64,000 nt of DNA from Tepidanaerobacteraceae bacterium (GTDB lineage: Bacteria; Bacillota; Thermosediminibacteria; Thermosediminibacterales; Tepidanaerobacteraceae), in contig JARRBK010000005.1 in the NCBI GenBank assembly GCA_029982615.1, forward strand, positions 1-64,000. Reading direction: 5' to 3'. Positions 36,239-45,561 of the stretch are shown here, in pieces; the stretch's first letter is position 1; every line of letters starts with the position of its first letter. The notes under the pieces were generated by a model. The model ran no database searches and was not told the origin of the DNA. It saw nothing but the letters and a program-made list of their open reading frames with translations. Position numbers and translations under genes: made by a program.

Positions 36239-37561
36239 TTGAAGGAGGAGGTCTATAGTTCCAATTTTCTTGAAAGATATTTTAATTTGTCGGAGAATGG
36301 TACCAACATCAGGACCGAGGTTCTCGCAGGAATTACCACTTTTGTTACCATGGCCTACATACTGCTCGTAAACCCGCTGGTGCTTAAAGATGCTCATCTG
36401 GATCAAGGGGCCGTATTCATGGCCACCGCACTGGCATCGGCATTATCCACGCTTTTTATGGGACTTTATGCCAATTATCCCTTTGCGCTGGCTCCGGGGA
36501 TGGGACTCAATGCCTTTTTTGCTTATGTAATGGTCGGCAAAATGGGCCTTGCGTGGCAAACAGCGCTGGGGGCGGTGTTTCTTTCAGGCATTATAGCTGT
36601 AATAGTGACGCTGACGGGGCTTCGGGAATTATTGATTAAAGCCATACCACTGCCGATGAAGCATGCGGTAGGCGCTGGTATAGGTTTGTTTATTGCATTC
36701 ATCGGTTTTAAAAATGCCGGGATAGTTGTGAGCAATCCTTCCACGTTTGTCGATCTGGGGAACTTTACTGATCCCAAAACTCTGCTGGCTACCATTGGCC
36801 TAATAATTATGGCAGTGCTGGTGGCTCGGGGGGTAAAAGGCGGAATTCTCCTAGGAATTATAATTACTACCATAATAGGAATCCCCATGGGCGTCACAAA
36901 ATTACCGTCGGCAATAATTTCAGCCCCGCCCAGCATGGCGCCGGGCCTTTTCAAGTTGGATATTATGGGTGCCCTAAAATTATCCATGTACCCCGTTATA
37001 TTTTCGCTGTTTTTTGCAGACCTTTTTGATACTATAGGCACTTTTGTGGGGGTTGCCAGCCGCACCGGCATGATCGATGAAAATGGCAACCTCAAGAGGG
37101 GAAACAAGGCCCTTTTCGCCGATTCTCTTGGCACAGTCATCGGTTCCCTGCTCGGCACCAGCAACACCACCACTTATGTGGAAAGCGCAGCAGGGGTGAG
37201 CGTGGGCGGCAGGACAGGCCTTACTTCGGTGGTGGTTTCGCTGCTGTTCATCGCCAGCATTATCTTTTCGCCCATTGCCCTGGCAGTCCCGGGGGAAGCT
37301 ACGGCTCCGGCTCTCATTATAGTAGGCATTTTCATGGCCAGCAGTTTGAATGAAATAAGATTCAATGATTTCTATGAAGCTTTTCCGGCGTTTTTAACCG
37401 CAATCCTCATGCCACTTACATTCAGCATCTCCCTGGGGCTTTCGGTGGGTTTTATAGCATATGCCGCATTGATGCTGCTGACCGGGAGAGGCAGCAAGGT
37501 CCACTGGATTATGTACGTGCTGGCAGTAACTTTTGCACTGTACTTTGCGTTTATTAGATAG
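36239..37561 (+). CDS. NCS2 family purine permease (guanine/hypoxanthine, AzgA/PbuG type)
   Basis: A 440-residue transporter with about 13-14 membrane segments. RTEVLAGITTFVTMAYILLVNP (about residues 25-46) and ALAPGMGLNAFFAY are hallmarks of the AzgA-like branch, which takes up guanine, hypoxanthine or adenine with protons. FFADLFDTIGTFVG carries the conserved charged residues. TTG start with GGGGG upstream. The purine-riboswitch-like leader suggests repression by guanine. Confidence 0.9.
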   Translation: MKEEVYSSNFLERYFNLSENGTNIRTEVLAGITTFVTMAYILLVNPLVLKDAHLDQGAVFMATALASALSTLFMGLYANYPFALAPGMGLNAFFAYVMVGKMGLAWQTALGAVFLSGIIAVIVTLTGLRELLIKAIPLPMKHAVGAGIGLFIAFIGFKNAGIVVSNPSTFVDLGNFTDPKTLLATIGLIIMAVLVARGVKGGILLGIIITTIIGIPMGVTKLPSAIISAPPSMAPGLFKLDIMGALKLSMYPVIFSLFFADLFDTIGTFVGVASRTGMIDENGNLKRGNKALFADSLGTVIGSLLGTSNTTTYVESAAGVSVGGRTGLTSVVVSLLFIASIIFSPIALAVPGEATAPALIIVGIFMASSLNEIRFNDFYEAFPAFLTAILMPLTFSISLGLSVGFIAYAALMLLTGRGSKVHWIMYVLAVTFALYFAFIR

Positions 37562-37642
37562 ATCAGAAATGCTAAAAAATGAAATTTTATGAAAGCCGCA
37601 GAAATGCGGCTTGATTTTTTTTTTTTGCAGCGGGCAGAAAAT

Positions 37643-39859
37643 CTATATTTGCGGCTTTGGAGTGCTGTCTTCTTTGCGGGAGGCTATGATTTCATCAATG
37701 CAGAGCAGGATCAAAGGCATCCCGATGGGTATCATGGATATGGCGGCGGCCACCACTCCGGAGTCGTTGAAGATGAAGGCAGCGGCAGTTCCTATGATGC
37801 CAGCTACGAAGCCGAAGTAAAGATGCCTGTGGCGGCGGAAAATTTGTTTGAGAATTCCCACCGGCCACCTGAAAAGCATTGCGAGGACCGCCATTATGGC
37901 GATGAGCACAAAAGTCCAGTTGCTGTACCTTATGAGTTTATAATTCATAAGAAGTTTTCTCTTAAAAATCAGAAAAAGGGCGGCGATGCTTTCTTGCCTT
38001 ATTAAAGCGCCGGTTTGGCCGATATGGGATTGGGCTTCCTGCGGACGCATGCTGTCGTAGATAAAAAGGCAAATCAGCAGGAGTGCCAGGGTTGCGCCGA
38101 TTTTTGCTATATCTGCAGCAGATATTTTTTCCTTGAACAAAAGCACAGAGGAAGCGCTGAACCCCACAAATGCCGCCATTGCTCCTCCCACATTGGTGCC
38201 CAGGGCCGGATGGGCGAGGGTGAAAAGCACGGCGGCATAAAAAGCCAGTATGAAAAATTTTGCGCTTTTTTCATTGGGAAAAAATCTGTCCACTGCTGCA
38301 GCAGCGCCGATTATGGCTGACCCTAGCAAGAGCCCCATATACTCGTTGCCGATGCCGTAAAACCTCGCGCCTCCAATGGGGTCGTAACCGAATATGGACA
38401 CTTTCATAAGTGGATTGCCCAGCCAAGTATCCACAATGATGAGCAGTGCGGAACCAATGAGGCACACCGTAAATATGCTCAGATTATCTTTTAACAAGTA
38501 TGATAGCATAGCGACGGATAATGCAGCTAGCATCAGAATTCCGAAAATTAGCTTCGGAGAGTTCCAGGGCGAAAGAAGCGGCAAAATCAAGAAAAGCCCC
38601 GGCACTATCATAATCGCCACCAGCAGGCGGCTGATATATATAAGGTATTTCCTGGCAAACAAAATAAATGTCACAGCCAGGATGAGGCTTACCACTATAA
38701 TGCCAATAAATGTTTTCATTACAGCGGGCCTGGTTTTATAGTTAAAAACCGTAATGGCATTCAATCTGTTAATATATGCCAGAGAATCGGATATATTTTT
38801 GTAGATGAATTCATGGCCGGTCATGGATGGGTCCCGTGGAATGCCAAAATAGTATATCACTTGAGCCGCAAGGTCCGTGTTTGTTATTATGCCGTCCCGT
38901 TTGGTGGTGGGGGAAGTCAATATGCTCCCGCTTACGCCATCGCCATATGCTATTACCGGCGTGAGCTTTCTACCCGCTGCCGCGTCGGAATACGAAGGAA
39001 ACGGCGTTACCAGCATGAAAAGCGTATTGCGGTCTACGGCCGCCAGAATTTTTCCGAGAAAATCATCGGCCCTTTCAAAGATTTCTTGTTTGGCTCTGGA
39101 GTACATGGCGTCCGAAAGGCCGGAATATTTGTTTAAACGGTAAGAATCGCCTGTCTGTATTACTATAAAATCTGCTTTGTCCTTTACCTCCAGAAAAGTC
39201 CTGTACAGCGCAGCATAATCGGTCCTTATTCCGAAGGGGCTCATGTAATCTTTCATGAGTAATCCGGCGTCCACCTGGCCGAAATCGGTGATGCCGTCGC
39301 TGTTCATGGTTATCAGCGCCGCATTAGCGCTAATTTCATCCATGCTTCTGTTTTCATTGCCGATGACAGCAGTTTTAAGGCCGTGTTCATTCAATAAAGT
39401 ACCCACAAGCCCTATCCTGACAGGGTGGTTCAACTTCTGGTTGTTTTGAAGGATGTTGATGATGTCGATGTTGGCTATATTGACTTTATCCATTTTTCTT
39501 CCAGTGTTTCTTAAATATATTTCGTTCACCGGGTCATCGAAAAAGGTATCGCTGTACCCACCCGAATAGCTTCCCCAGGAGGAGCTTACGGCGTAACTGG
39601 CGGCGCCTATTGTGGCATAAGCGTTGGCATCGGTGTAAGAACCTCCCGAATTGGTGTTCATTAACCCGAGGGCTCCATTTTTCAATAAAAATTTGAAATT
39701 TTTTCCACCGAATTCCGCCATGTCGTCATAGTTTATGTTATCCATTATAAACATAACGACTTTTTTTTGTGGGGCAGCAGATGCAGAAGATAGTGCAGTA
39801 TTTAAAGGTGAAAGGGTGATAATAATAAGAAATAACAAAATGCGTATGAGCATATTCAT
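37643..39859 (-). CDS. Alkaline-phosphatase-like domain fused to a multi-pass membrane domain, function unknown
   Basis: A 738-residue protein. A signal peptide (residues 1-28, ending ASAAP) leads to an extracytoplasmic region of about 350 residues resembling the AlkP/sulfatase fold: VVMFIMDNINYDDM, then IANIDIINIL, FIVIQTGDSYRL and ITNTDLAAQVIYYFGIP. The nucleophile that should follow the first metal-binding Asp is not obvious. From about residue 385 there are some ten membrane segments with GARFYGIGNEYMGLLLGSA and AHPALGTNVGG. Similar proteins occur in Firmicutes without a known role; a cell-envelope lipid or glycan step is likely. Confidence 0.7.
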   Translation of the reverse strand: MNMLIRILLFLIIITLSPLNTALSSASAAPQKKVVMFIMDNINYDDMAEFGGKNFKFLLKNGALGLMNTNSGGSYTDANAYATIGAASYAVSSSWGSYSGGYSDTFFDDPVNEIYLRNTGRKMDKVNIANIDIINILQNNQKLNHPVRIGLVGTLLNEHGLKTAVIGNENRSMDEISANAALITMNSDGITDFGQVDAGLLMKDYMSPFGIRTDYAALYRTFLEVKDKADFIVIQTGDSYRLNKYSGLSDAMYSRAKQEIFERADDFLGKILAAVDRNTLFMLVTPFPSYSDAAAGRKLTPVIAYGDGVSGSILTSPTTKRDGIITNTDLAAQVIYYFGIPRDPSMTGHEFIYKNISDSLAYINRLNAITVFNYKTRPAVMKTFIGIIVVSLILAVTFILFARKYLIYISRLLVAIMIVPGLFLILPLLSPWNSPKLIFGILMLAALSVAMLSYLLKDNLSIFTVCLIGSALLIIVDTWLGNPLMKVSIFGYDPIGGARFYGIGNEYMGLLLGSAIIGAAAAVDRFFPNEKSAKFFILAFYAAVLFTLAHPALGTNVGGAMAAFVGFSASSVLLFKEKISAADIAKIGATLALLLICLFIYDSMRPQEAQSHIGQTGALIRQESIAALFLIFKRKLLMNYKLIRYSNWTFVLIAIMAVLAMLFRWPVGILKQIFRRHRHLYFGFVAGIIGTAAAFIFNDSGVVAAAISMIPIGMPLILLCIDEIIASRKEDSTPKPQI

Positions 39860-39945
39860 TTTTTCATCACATGCCTAAAAAATCGTTTGATGCCATTATA
39901 CCAGCTTAATCGGATGATTGCAACGGAAAAAGACAAGGGTATAAG

Positions 39946-39973
39946 TTTACATTAACAATTTTTCTGGTAAAAT
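39946..39973 (+). promoter_or_regulatory. Promoter of the SteA-SteB operon
   Basis: TTTACA (39946-39951), 16 bases, TAAAAT (39968-39973), leaving a leader of only about 15 bases before the SteA start. Confidence 0.55.
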
Positions 39974-39994
39974 AGATGTAGGTGTGTGGTTAAA

Positions 39995-41116
39995 ATGTAT
40001 ATAAAAGGTATAGCAAAAATAGATTCTAAAACCAAAAAATTGATTAAAAGGTTAAATCCCGGGGATATAGCTGTAATAGACCACGAAGACATAGATGAAT
40101 TGGCAGCAACGGGTCTTGTTTCGGCAAAAGTCAGGGCTGTGGTAAATGCCGCAAAGTCCATCACCGGAAGATATCCCACGCCCGGGCCTGCTATCCTTGT
40201 GCGGGCCGGTATTCCGATAGTGGACAATGTTGGGAAGAAGGTGATGAGCCTCAGGGAAGGCTGCGAAATTTCCATAACCGGCGACGGCAGCATCTTCTGT
40301 GACGGCGGACTTGTTGCCCAGGGCGAAATGCTTACTATGCACGGAATTGACAGGATTATGAAGCTGGCCAGGGTGAACATGGAGAATTCTTTGGATAAAT
40401 TTATTGATAACACTTTGGAATATGCAAAAAAGGAAAAATACCTCATAATGGGCGGAGTGGAAATACCGCAAATCAAAACAGCCATAAAAGGAAAGCATGT
40501 TTTGATAGTGGTGCGGGGAAGCAATTATAAAGAGGATTTGGCCGCCATCAGGACATATATTGCCGAAGTAAAGCCGGTGCTGGTGGGTGTAGACGGTGGA
40601 GCGGATGCTATAATGGAATTCGGATACAGGCCGGATATTATAATAGGAGATATGGACAGCGTTTCCGATGAGGCTCTCAAAGTGTGCCGGGAGATTGTGG
40701 TTCACGCATATCCCGACGGCAGGGCTCCGGGTTTAAAGCGAATCGAAGAGCTCGGGCTTTCTGCACATGTGTTTAAAGCTCCGGGAACCAGTGAAGATAT
40801 AGCAATGCTCCTGGCTTATGAAAAGGGAGCTGATTTGTTGGTGGCAGTGGGTACCCATTCCAGCATGTTGGATTTTTTGGAAAAGGGCAGGAATGGCATG
40901 GCGAGCACTTTTCTTGTGAGATTGAAAGTGGGGTCAAAACTTGTGGATGCAAAGGGAGCGAGCAAGCTTTACAACCAAAAAATGAGGCCTTTTTATGTGG
41001 TGGGGCTGCTCACTGCCGCAATGATTCCCGTAATGGTTATATCATTGACTTCTCCGCTAATGCAAAACTTCTTAAAGCTTCTGGAGCTCAGGATTCGCAT
41101 GCTAATAGGTTATTAA
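39995..41116 (+). CDS. steA: SteA-like protein (putative cytokinetic ring protein)
   Basis: About 373 residues. An N-terminal domain (GDIAVIDHEDID, residues 21-32) is followed by a thiamin-pyrophosphokinase-like fold, VGVDGGADAIMEFGYRPDIIIGDMDSVSD (in parts, about 195-225), and one or two C-terminal membrane segments (YVVGLLTAAMIPVMVIS). This is the SteA family, linked to cell division and envelope integrity in Actinobacteria and widespread in Firmicutes. The SteB-like gene follows within 13 bases. A GTG at 39986 is an alternative start. Confidence 0.82.
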   Translation: MYIKGIAKIDSKTKKLIKRLNPGDIAVIDHEDIDELAATGLVSAKVRAVVNAAKSITGRYPTPGPAILVRAGIPIVDNVGKKVMSLREGCEISITGDGSIFCDGGLVAQGEMLTMHGIDRIMKLARVNMENSLDKFIDNTLEYAKKEKYLIMGGVEIPQIKTAIKGKHVLIVVRGSNYKEDLAAIRTYIAEVKPVLVGVDGGADAIMEFGYRPDIIIGDMDSVSDEALKVCREIVVHAYPDGRAPGLKRIEELGLSAHVFKAPGTSEDIAMLLAYEKGADLLVAVGTHSSMLDFLEKGRNGMASTFLVRLKVGSKLVDAKGASKLYNQKMRPFYVVGLLTAAMIPVMVISLTSPLMQNFLKLLELRIRMLIGY

Positions 41117-41129
41117 AGGGGATATCGCG

Positions 41130-42008
41130 ATGCTTATCAATATTAAATATCTCGTAATTACCGTCATCTCCATATTTTTGGCCATGGGCATTGGAATATT
41201 TATGGGGGCCCAGCTGGATTCCCAGAGCATAGTCGTAAAGCAGCAGGAAACCCTTATTTCCAAAATAGAGCAGCAATTTGATGAGCTCAGCAAGACCAAT
41301 GCTGCCATGCAAAATGAAATAAAGAACCTTATGGACAAAAATACGATGAATGAAACGTATATAAAAAATATTTTCCCTGATTATATTAACGGTAAGCTGG
41401 CAGGGGAGGTTATAGCCGTAATAAAGACCACGCAAGATTATGATTTTGCCGGTGTGGAGCAGGTGCTGGAGATGGCGGGAGCCCATATTCCGGCAGTGAT
41501 AACCGTGACAGACAAGCTCGTTGAAGCAGGGGATGAAGAGTTGAATAGCCTGATGAACTATTTTGGCGCAAAAAGAAACCAAGACGTTGGGAACCTGACA
41601 GCCCAGAAGATTATTGAAGCCCTTACCCAGGGCAAAATCCAAGACCTGGAACGTTTGAAACAGGACGGATATATTGAGGTTTCAGGAAATTTTGATGCTG
41701 CACCGGGCTATGTGGTAATTTGTGGCGGAAGCAAGAAAAAAACCGTAAAAAGCGAGGTGCTGGATGTACCTCTTATAAAAAGTCTCAAGGCTTCAGGATT
41801 GACAGTGGTGGGGGTTGAGACTGGCAGTGCGGTGAACTCCTATATGGATATCTATAAGAAACAGAAGATATCCACAGTGGACAATGTTGACACTGTCATA
41901 GGGCAGACGTCGCTGGTGCTTGTCCTGTCTGGTAAACCTGGCAATTATGGCGTGAAAAGTTCCGCCAGAAGTCTCATGCCGGAGCTGGGCGGGGAGGGAG
42001 AAAAGTGA
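41130..42008 (+). CDS. steB: SteB/MctB-like membrane-anchored protein (copper transporter family name)
   Basis: A 292-residue protein with one N-terminal membrane segment (residues 7-27, VITVISIFLAMGIGIFMGA), a coiled-coil stretch (about 35-75) and a soluble outer domain (PGYVVICGG, VVGVETGS). It belongs to the DUF3186/MctB family, often labelled copper transporter although partnered with SteA in division. It overlaps the following glycosyltransferase gene by 4 bases. Confidence 0.78.
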   Translation: MLINIKYLVITVISIFLAMGIGIFMGAQLDSQSIVVKQQETLISKIEQQFDELSKTNAAMQNEIKNLMDKNTMNETYIKNIFPDYINGKLAGEVIAVIKTTQDYDFAGVEQVLEMAGAHIPAVITVTDKLVEAGDEELNSLMNYFGAKRNQDVGNLTAQKIIEALTQGKIQDLERLKQDGYIEVSGNFDAAPGYVVICGGSKKKTVKSEVLDVPLIKSLKASGLTVVGVETGSAVNSYMDIYKKQKISTVDNVDTVIGQTSLVLVLSGKPGNYGVKSSARSLMPELGGEGEK

Positions 42009-42709
42009 AAATATCGGTGCTGATACCGGCATTCAATGAAGAAAGCAATATCGAAAGCACTTTGAAAGGGCTTAAGGATTTTGAAAAAGATTTCTGTGTA
42101 AAATGGAAATTGGATATGGAATTAGTAGTGATAGATGACGGCTCTGTGGACAGAACCTCTGAAAAAGCGGCAACATGCGGAGCTAGGGTTATAAAGCTAG
42201 ATAATAATCTGGGCAAGGGCGGCGCTCTGCGGCAGGGGATGAAAAGCGCCACCGGTGACATCGTTGTGTTTCTTGATGCTGATTTGAGGGAAACTTCGCG
42301 AGAAGTGTACAAATTGATAGAGCCTATACTGAACCATAAGGCAGATGTGACCATAGCGAAGTTCAAGCCTGTGCAGGGCAGGAAAGGATTTGGACTGGTG
42401 AAAGCCCTGGCGCGCTGCGGCATAAAGTTTTTTACAGGCAAAAGTGTTTCCACCGGGCTTTCAGGCCAGCGGGCCTTTCGCCGAGAGGTGCTGGAGGCCA
42501 TCGGAAGCATCCCCGACGGCTACGGGCTGGAAGTGGGAATGCTGATTGATATATTGAAAAAGGGCTTTTGCGTGATGGAAGTGGATGTAGACATGCGGCA
42601 TGACGTGACGGGAAGAGATCTGAAGGGTTTCCTACACCGAGGAAAGCAGTTTGCGGATATATTGAAAGTGCTTATTTCAAAACTTGGGAGGCGGAAGGCC
42701 GTTGCTTAA
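42005..42709 (+). CDS. Family 2 glycosyltransferase
   Basis: A 234-residue GT2: VLIPAFNEESNIESTL (residues 5-20), VVIDDGSVDRTSE and FLDADLRE (the DxD metal site) are all present. Size and motifs are like dolichol-phosphate mannosyltransferase or glucosyl-3-phosphoglycerate synthase types. No membrane segment. It sits inside the SteAB operon with a lipid-phosphate-sugar transferase-like gene after it, suggesting synthesis of an envelope glycan or glycolipid. Confidence 0.85.
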   Translation: MKISVLIPAFNEESNIESTLKGLKDFEKDFCVKWKLDMELVVIDDGSVDRTSEKAATCGARVIKLDNNLGKGGALRQGMKSATGDIVVFLDADLRETSREVYKLIEPILNHKADVTIAKFKPVQGRKGFGLVKALARCGIKFFTGKSVSTGLSGQRAFRREVLEAIGSIPDGYGLEVGMLIDILKKGFCVMEVDVDMRHDVTGRDLKGFLHRGKQFADILKVLISKLGRRKAVA

Positions 42710-43547
42710 AACAAGCTTCGCTGTGTTTGTTTTTATTTTTTCGGTGCTGGCCGGATATTATTCGACCCCTCTTTTTATCGATGTTTTTGCGAAAGGCCAG
42801 GCTGTTGCGAAAAACTTCAGAGGCCAGGATGTTCCCCAGGGAATAGGCATTATGTTTGCCTTTTATACTCTGCTGTGGTATGCTGTATTTTTGCCGGTGA
42901 CAAACCTCCATTCAATGCATGAAACATCTTTTGAAATGCTCATAGTTATGACGGCATTCTTTGTGGTGGGTTTCACAGGTTTTATAGACGACATGTTGGG
43001 GTCAAGGGATACCCTGGGTTTTTCGGGGCATTTCGGCGCCCTTTTGTCGGGCAGGCTTACCACCGGCGCATTGAAAGCATTAGCTGGGCTGCTGGCAGCT
43101 TTTACAGCAAGCTATTTTTTATCGTACGGTGCGAGCGAAATAATATTGAACACCCTTATCATAGCCCTTTTTACAAATCTGCTGAACCTGCTGGATCTTA
43201 GGCCGGGAAGAGCCATAAAGTTTTACATAATAATAATGGCATTTTATGCCATCAGTGCAGCGGTATCCGGAGACCTGGCCATATTCTTTATTTTTCTGCC
43301 TCTCATAGGAAGCGTTATAGGATACTTCCCCTTCGATTTAAAGGCCCGCTGCATGATGGGGGATGCCGGTTCCAATGTGCTCGGCGTGTCGGCCGGGATT
43401 CTGACGGCGCTGCATTTTGATTTGCCTGAAAAAATTGCCGTACTTTTAATTTTAATTGCAATACACATTTTTGCTGAAAAATATTCGCTCAGCGATATAA
43501 TTGCCCGCAACAGGGTTTTAAGATTCATAGATGAACTTGGAAGATAG
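42702..43547 (+). CDS. MraY/WecA-like (glycosyltransferase 4 family) membrane protein
   Basis: About 281 residues with some nine membrane segments. GFTGFIDDMLGSRDTLGFSGHFGALL (in two parts) resembles the MraY FxDDxxG motif; NLLNLLDLRPGRA and MGDAGSNVLG match the second and third catalytic regions. So it is likely a polyprenyl-phosphate sugar-phosphate transferase or a relative; it is shorter than MraY. TTG at 42702 is chosen for the GGGAGGCGG just upstream; it overlaps the GT2 gene by 8 bases. Confidence 0.75.
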   Translation: MLKTSFAVFVFIFSVLAGYYSTPLFIDVFAKGQAVAKNFRGQDVPQGIGIMFAFYTLLWYAVFLPVTNLHSMHETSFEMLIVMTAFFVVGFTGFIDDMLGSRDTLGFSGHFGALLSGRLTTGALKALAGLLAAFTASYFLSYGASEIILNTLIIALFTNLLNLLDLRPGRAIKFYIIIMAFYAISAAVSGDLAIFFIFLPLIGSVIGYFPFDLKARCMMGDAGSNVLGVSAGILTALHFDLPEKIAVLLILIAIHIFAEKYSLSDIIARNRVLRFIDELGR

Positions 43548-43552
43548 GCTGT

Positions 43553-44731
43553 TTGTGGAGCGTGTTTTTGTTGATAAGTTTAAAAAAAGCCAGAGTAAAG
43601 CAGATTGTTGGAAAATACAATAACTGTACGGAAATAATAGTGGCTACCCCGGATGGAGAGTCAAAGGCGGTAAATTATGACTTTCTAGCAGGAGAGGTCA
43701 AAGAAGGCGACGAGGTAGTAATAAACACCACAGCGGTCGACTTGAAACTCGGCAGCGGCGGAGTGCACTTTGTGGTTTCGATAAGCGGCAGGGAAAGCGA
43801 AACCTTGGGGTCGCAGGGGAAGGGCCATATCATGAAGCTGCGGTATACTCCCCTTCAATTCAGCGTCCTTTGCGCTGAGGAACAGCAGAGCCCGTACCAC
43901 GAGATTTTCGACAGTTTTAAAAGCTTAAATTCCATGCCGGTAATAATAGGTGAACTCCACAGCATGCTGCTGCCCGCCGTATTCAACGTAAAGCGGCGAA
44001 ACCCCAAATTGAGGATATCTTATATAATGACCGATGGCGGAGCGCTGCCTCTGGATTTTAGCAGGAGCGTTTCATACCTGAAACAGAGCGGACTCATAGA
44101 AGGAACGATAACATACGGCCAGGCCTTCGGCGGAGATCTGGAAACCGTCAACATCTACACCGCTCTTATAGCGGCCCGCGAGATACAAAAATCCGATATC
44201 GCCGTAGTGACCATGGGCCCGGGCATCACCGGCACCGGCACGCGCTTCGGTTTTTCCGGCATCGAACAGGGCCCGATTATAGATGCAGTAAACACGCTGG
44301 GAGGATGCCCGGTGTTCATCCCCAGGATAAGCTTTGCCGAAAAAAGAAGCCGCCACTTTGGCCTGAGCCATCACAGCATAACCGTGCTGGCCAGGATATC
44401 CAAAACACGCGCCTGTGTGGTGGTACCGCATATGGATGAAAGCAAATTTGAATATGTGATGTCTCAGATTAAGCAAAACAAAATCGAAAGGCAGCATACG
44501 GTTGCTGTAGTAGGAGAAATAAAAGCCGTTATGGAAAACATTACTTTTTATGATAATAACAGGTTAGGGGACATACCTCCTTTTCCGGGGCGGGAAACCT
44601 CGGAAGGCGGAGGAATATCCCCGATAAAAATGACCACAATGGGAAGGGACATTAAAGAAGACCCGGAATTTTTCCTGACAGCCGGAGCTGCCGGGTATTA
44701 TGCAGCCGGCCTTTTTGAAGATCGGCGGTGA
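43553..44731 (+). CDS. DUF3866 family protein
   Basis: A 392-residue cytoplasmic protein. AVVTMGPGITGTGTRFGFSGIEQG (in two parts) and HFGLSHHSITVL are the strongest conserved stretches, and MKLRYTPLQF another. DUF3866 proteins have no known activity and are often found beside SteA/SteB genes, as here, so a role in that envelope/division system is a reasonable inference. The TTG start 5 bases after the previous stop lacks a clear ribosome-binding site; a GTG at 43562 is an alternative. Confidence 0.75.
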   Translation: MWSVFLLISLKKARVKQIVGKYNNCTEIIVATPDGESKAVNYDFLAGEVKEGDEVVINTTAVDLKLGSGGVHFVVSISGRESETLGSQGKGHIMKLRYTPLQFSVLCAEEQQSPYHEIFDSFKSLNSMPVIIGELHSMLLPAVFNVKRRNPKLRISYIMTDGGALPLDFSRSVSYLKQSGLIEGTITYGQAFGGDLETVNIYTALIAAREIQKSDIAVVTMGPGITGTGTRFGFSGIEQGPIIDAVNTLGGCPVFIPRISFAEKRSRHFGLSHHSITVLARISKTRACVVVPHMDESKFEYVMSQIKQNKIERQHTVAVVGEIKAVMENITFYDNNRLGDIPPFPGRETSEGGGISPIKMTTMGRDIKEDPEFFLTAGAAGYYAAGLFEDRR

Positions 44732-44766
44732 GCAAGACTAAAATTAACTTGCCGAAGCGGTGCTGA

Positions 44767-45561
44767 ATGTTTATAATAATGACATATGGAAAAAGCAGCG
44801 GGTGGATGGGGCCAGTGAGACTTTCAAAGCATAATGATGTTTTTCAGGCGGCCGACGGGCGCGTTAAACTGATTTCAACCTGTATTTTTGTGGCTTTGGT
44901 CACAATGATATACTCGTGGTACAACCTTGTTGCAGTTTTATTTATATATACAATAGAGCTTCTGGCAATGAATTTTCCCATCTATAGACATCTGAAGCGG
45001 TTGATGATTCCGGTATTTCTGGTGGGGATCATGAGTGCCCTGATGGGTCTTGCAGCCATGAGTTCCGGACGGGGCATGGAAAAGGGCATAATTATATTTT
45101 TAAGGGCTTCATGCGCTGTTTATGCAATAAATGCAGCTGTATCTTCAATGACTTTGCCGGAAGTGTTGTATTCCATGAAGGTCCTGCGGGTGCCCGATAT
45201 ACTGGTAAACCTTGTGGGGTTTACGATGCGCTATGCAGACGTACTTTCTAAGGAAACGGCCAGAATGATGACGGCCAGGAAGTCAAAGGGATACTCGCCG
45301 GGAAAAAATTTGTGGCATTTTGCCACAATGAAAGTGATAGGCCAGACAATCGGAGTATTGTTTCTGCGCTCCTATGAAAGGAGCGAAAGGATATATTTTT
45401 CCATGTTGTCCAGGGGATATACCGGCGGAACAATGCCTCTGCGTGAAACAAGCAGGATAAGAACAGCAGATTTGGTTACAGGTATCTTGATAGTGCTTGC
45501 TCCCGCGGTTTTCAAGGTGGCGGAAATGGGGGGTATATCATGGATTACGCTGTTGAAATAG
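44767..45561 (+). CDS. cbiQ: ECF transporter T component (CbiQ/EcfT type)
   Basis: A 264-residue membrane protein with about five membrane segments. The two Ala/Ser-Arg-Gly coupling motifs appear as TARKSKGY and SMLSRGY near residues 172 and 217. It joins the ATPase below to a substrate-binding subunit; CbiM encoded at 46559 is the likely partner, so cobalt or nickel is the probable cargo. Overlaps the ATPase gene by 22 bases. Confidence 0.85.
   Translation: MFIIMTYGKSSGWMGPVRLSKHNDVFQAADGRVKLISTCIFVALVTMIYSWYNLVAVLFIYTIELLAMNFPIYRHLKRLMIPVFLVGIMSALMGLAAMSSGRGMEKGIIIFLRASCAVYAINAAVSSMTLPEVLYSMKVLRVPDILVNLVGFTMRYADVLSKETARMMTARKSKGYSPGKNLWHFATMKVIGQTIGVLFLRSYERSERIYFSMLSRGYTGGTMPLRETSRIRTADLVTGILIVLAPAVFKVAEMGGISWITLLK

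Noticed and set aside
37589-38320. Plus-strand frames opposite the AlkP-like membrane protein
   Set aside because: Antisense shadow with no ribosome-binding site or domain.
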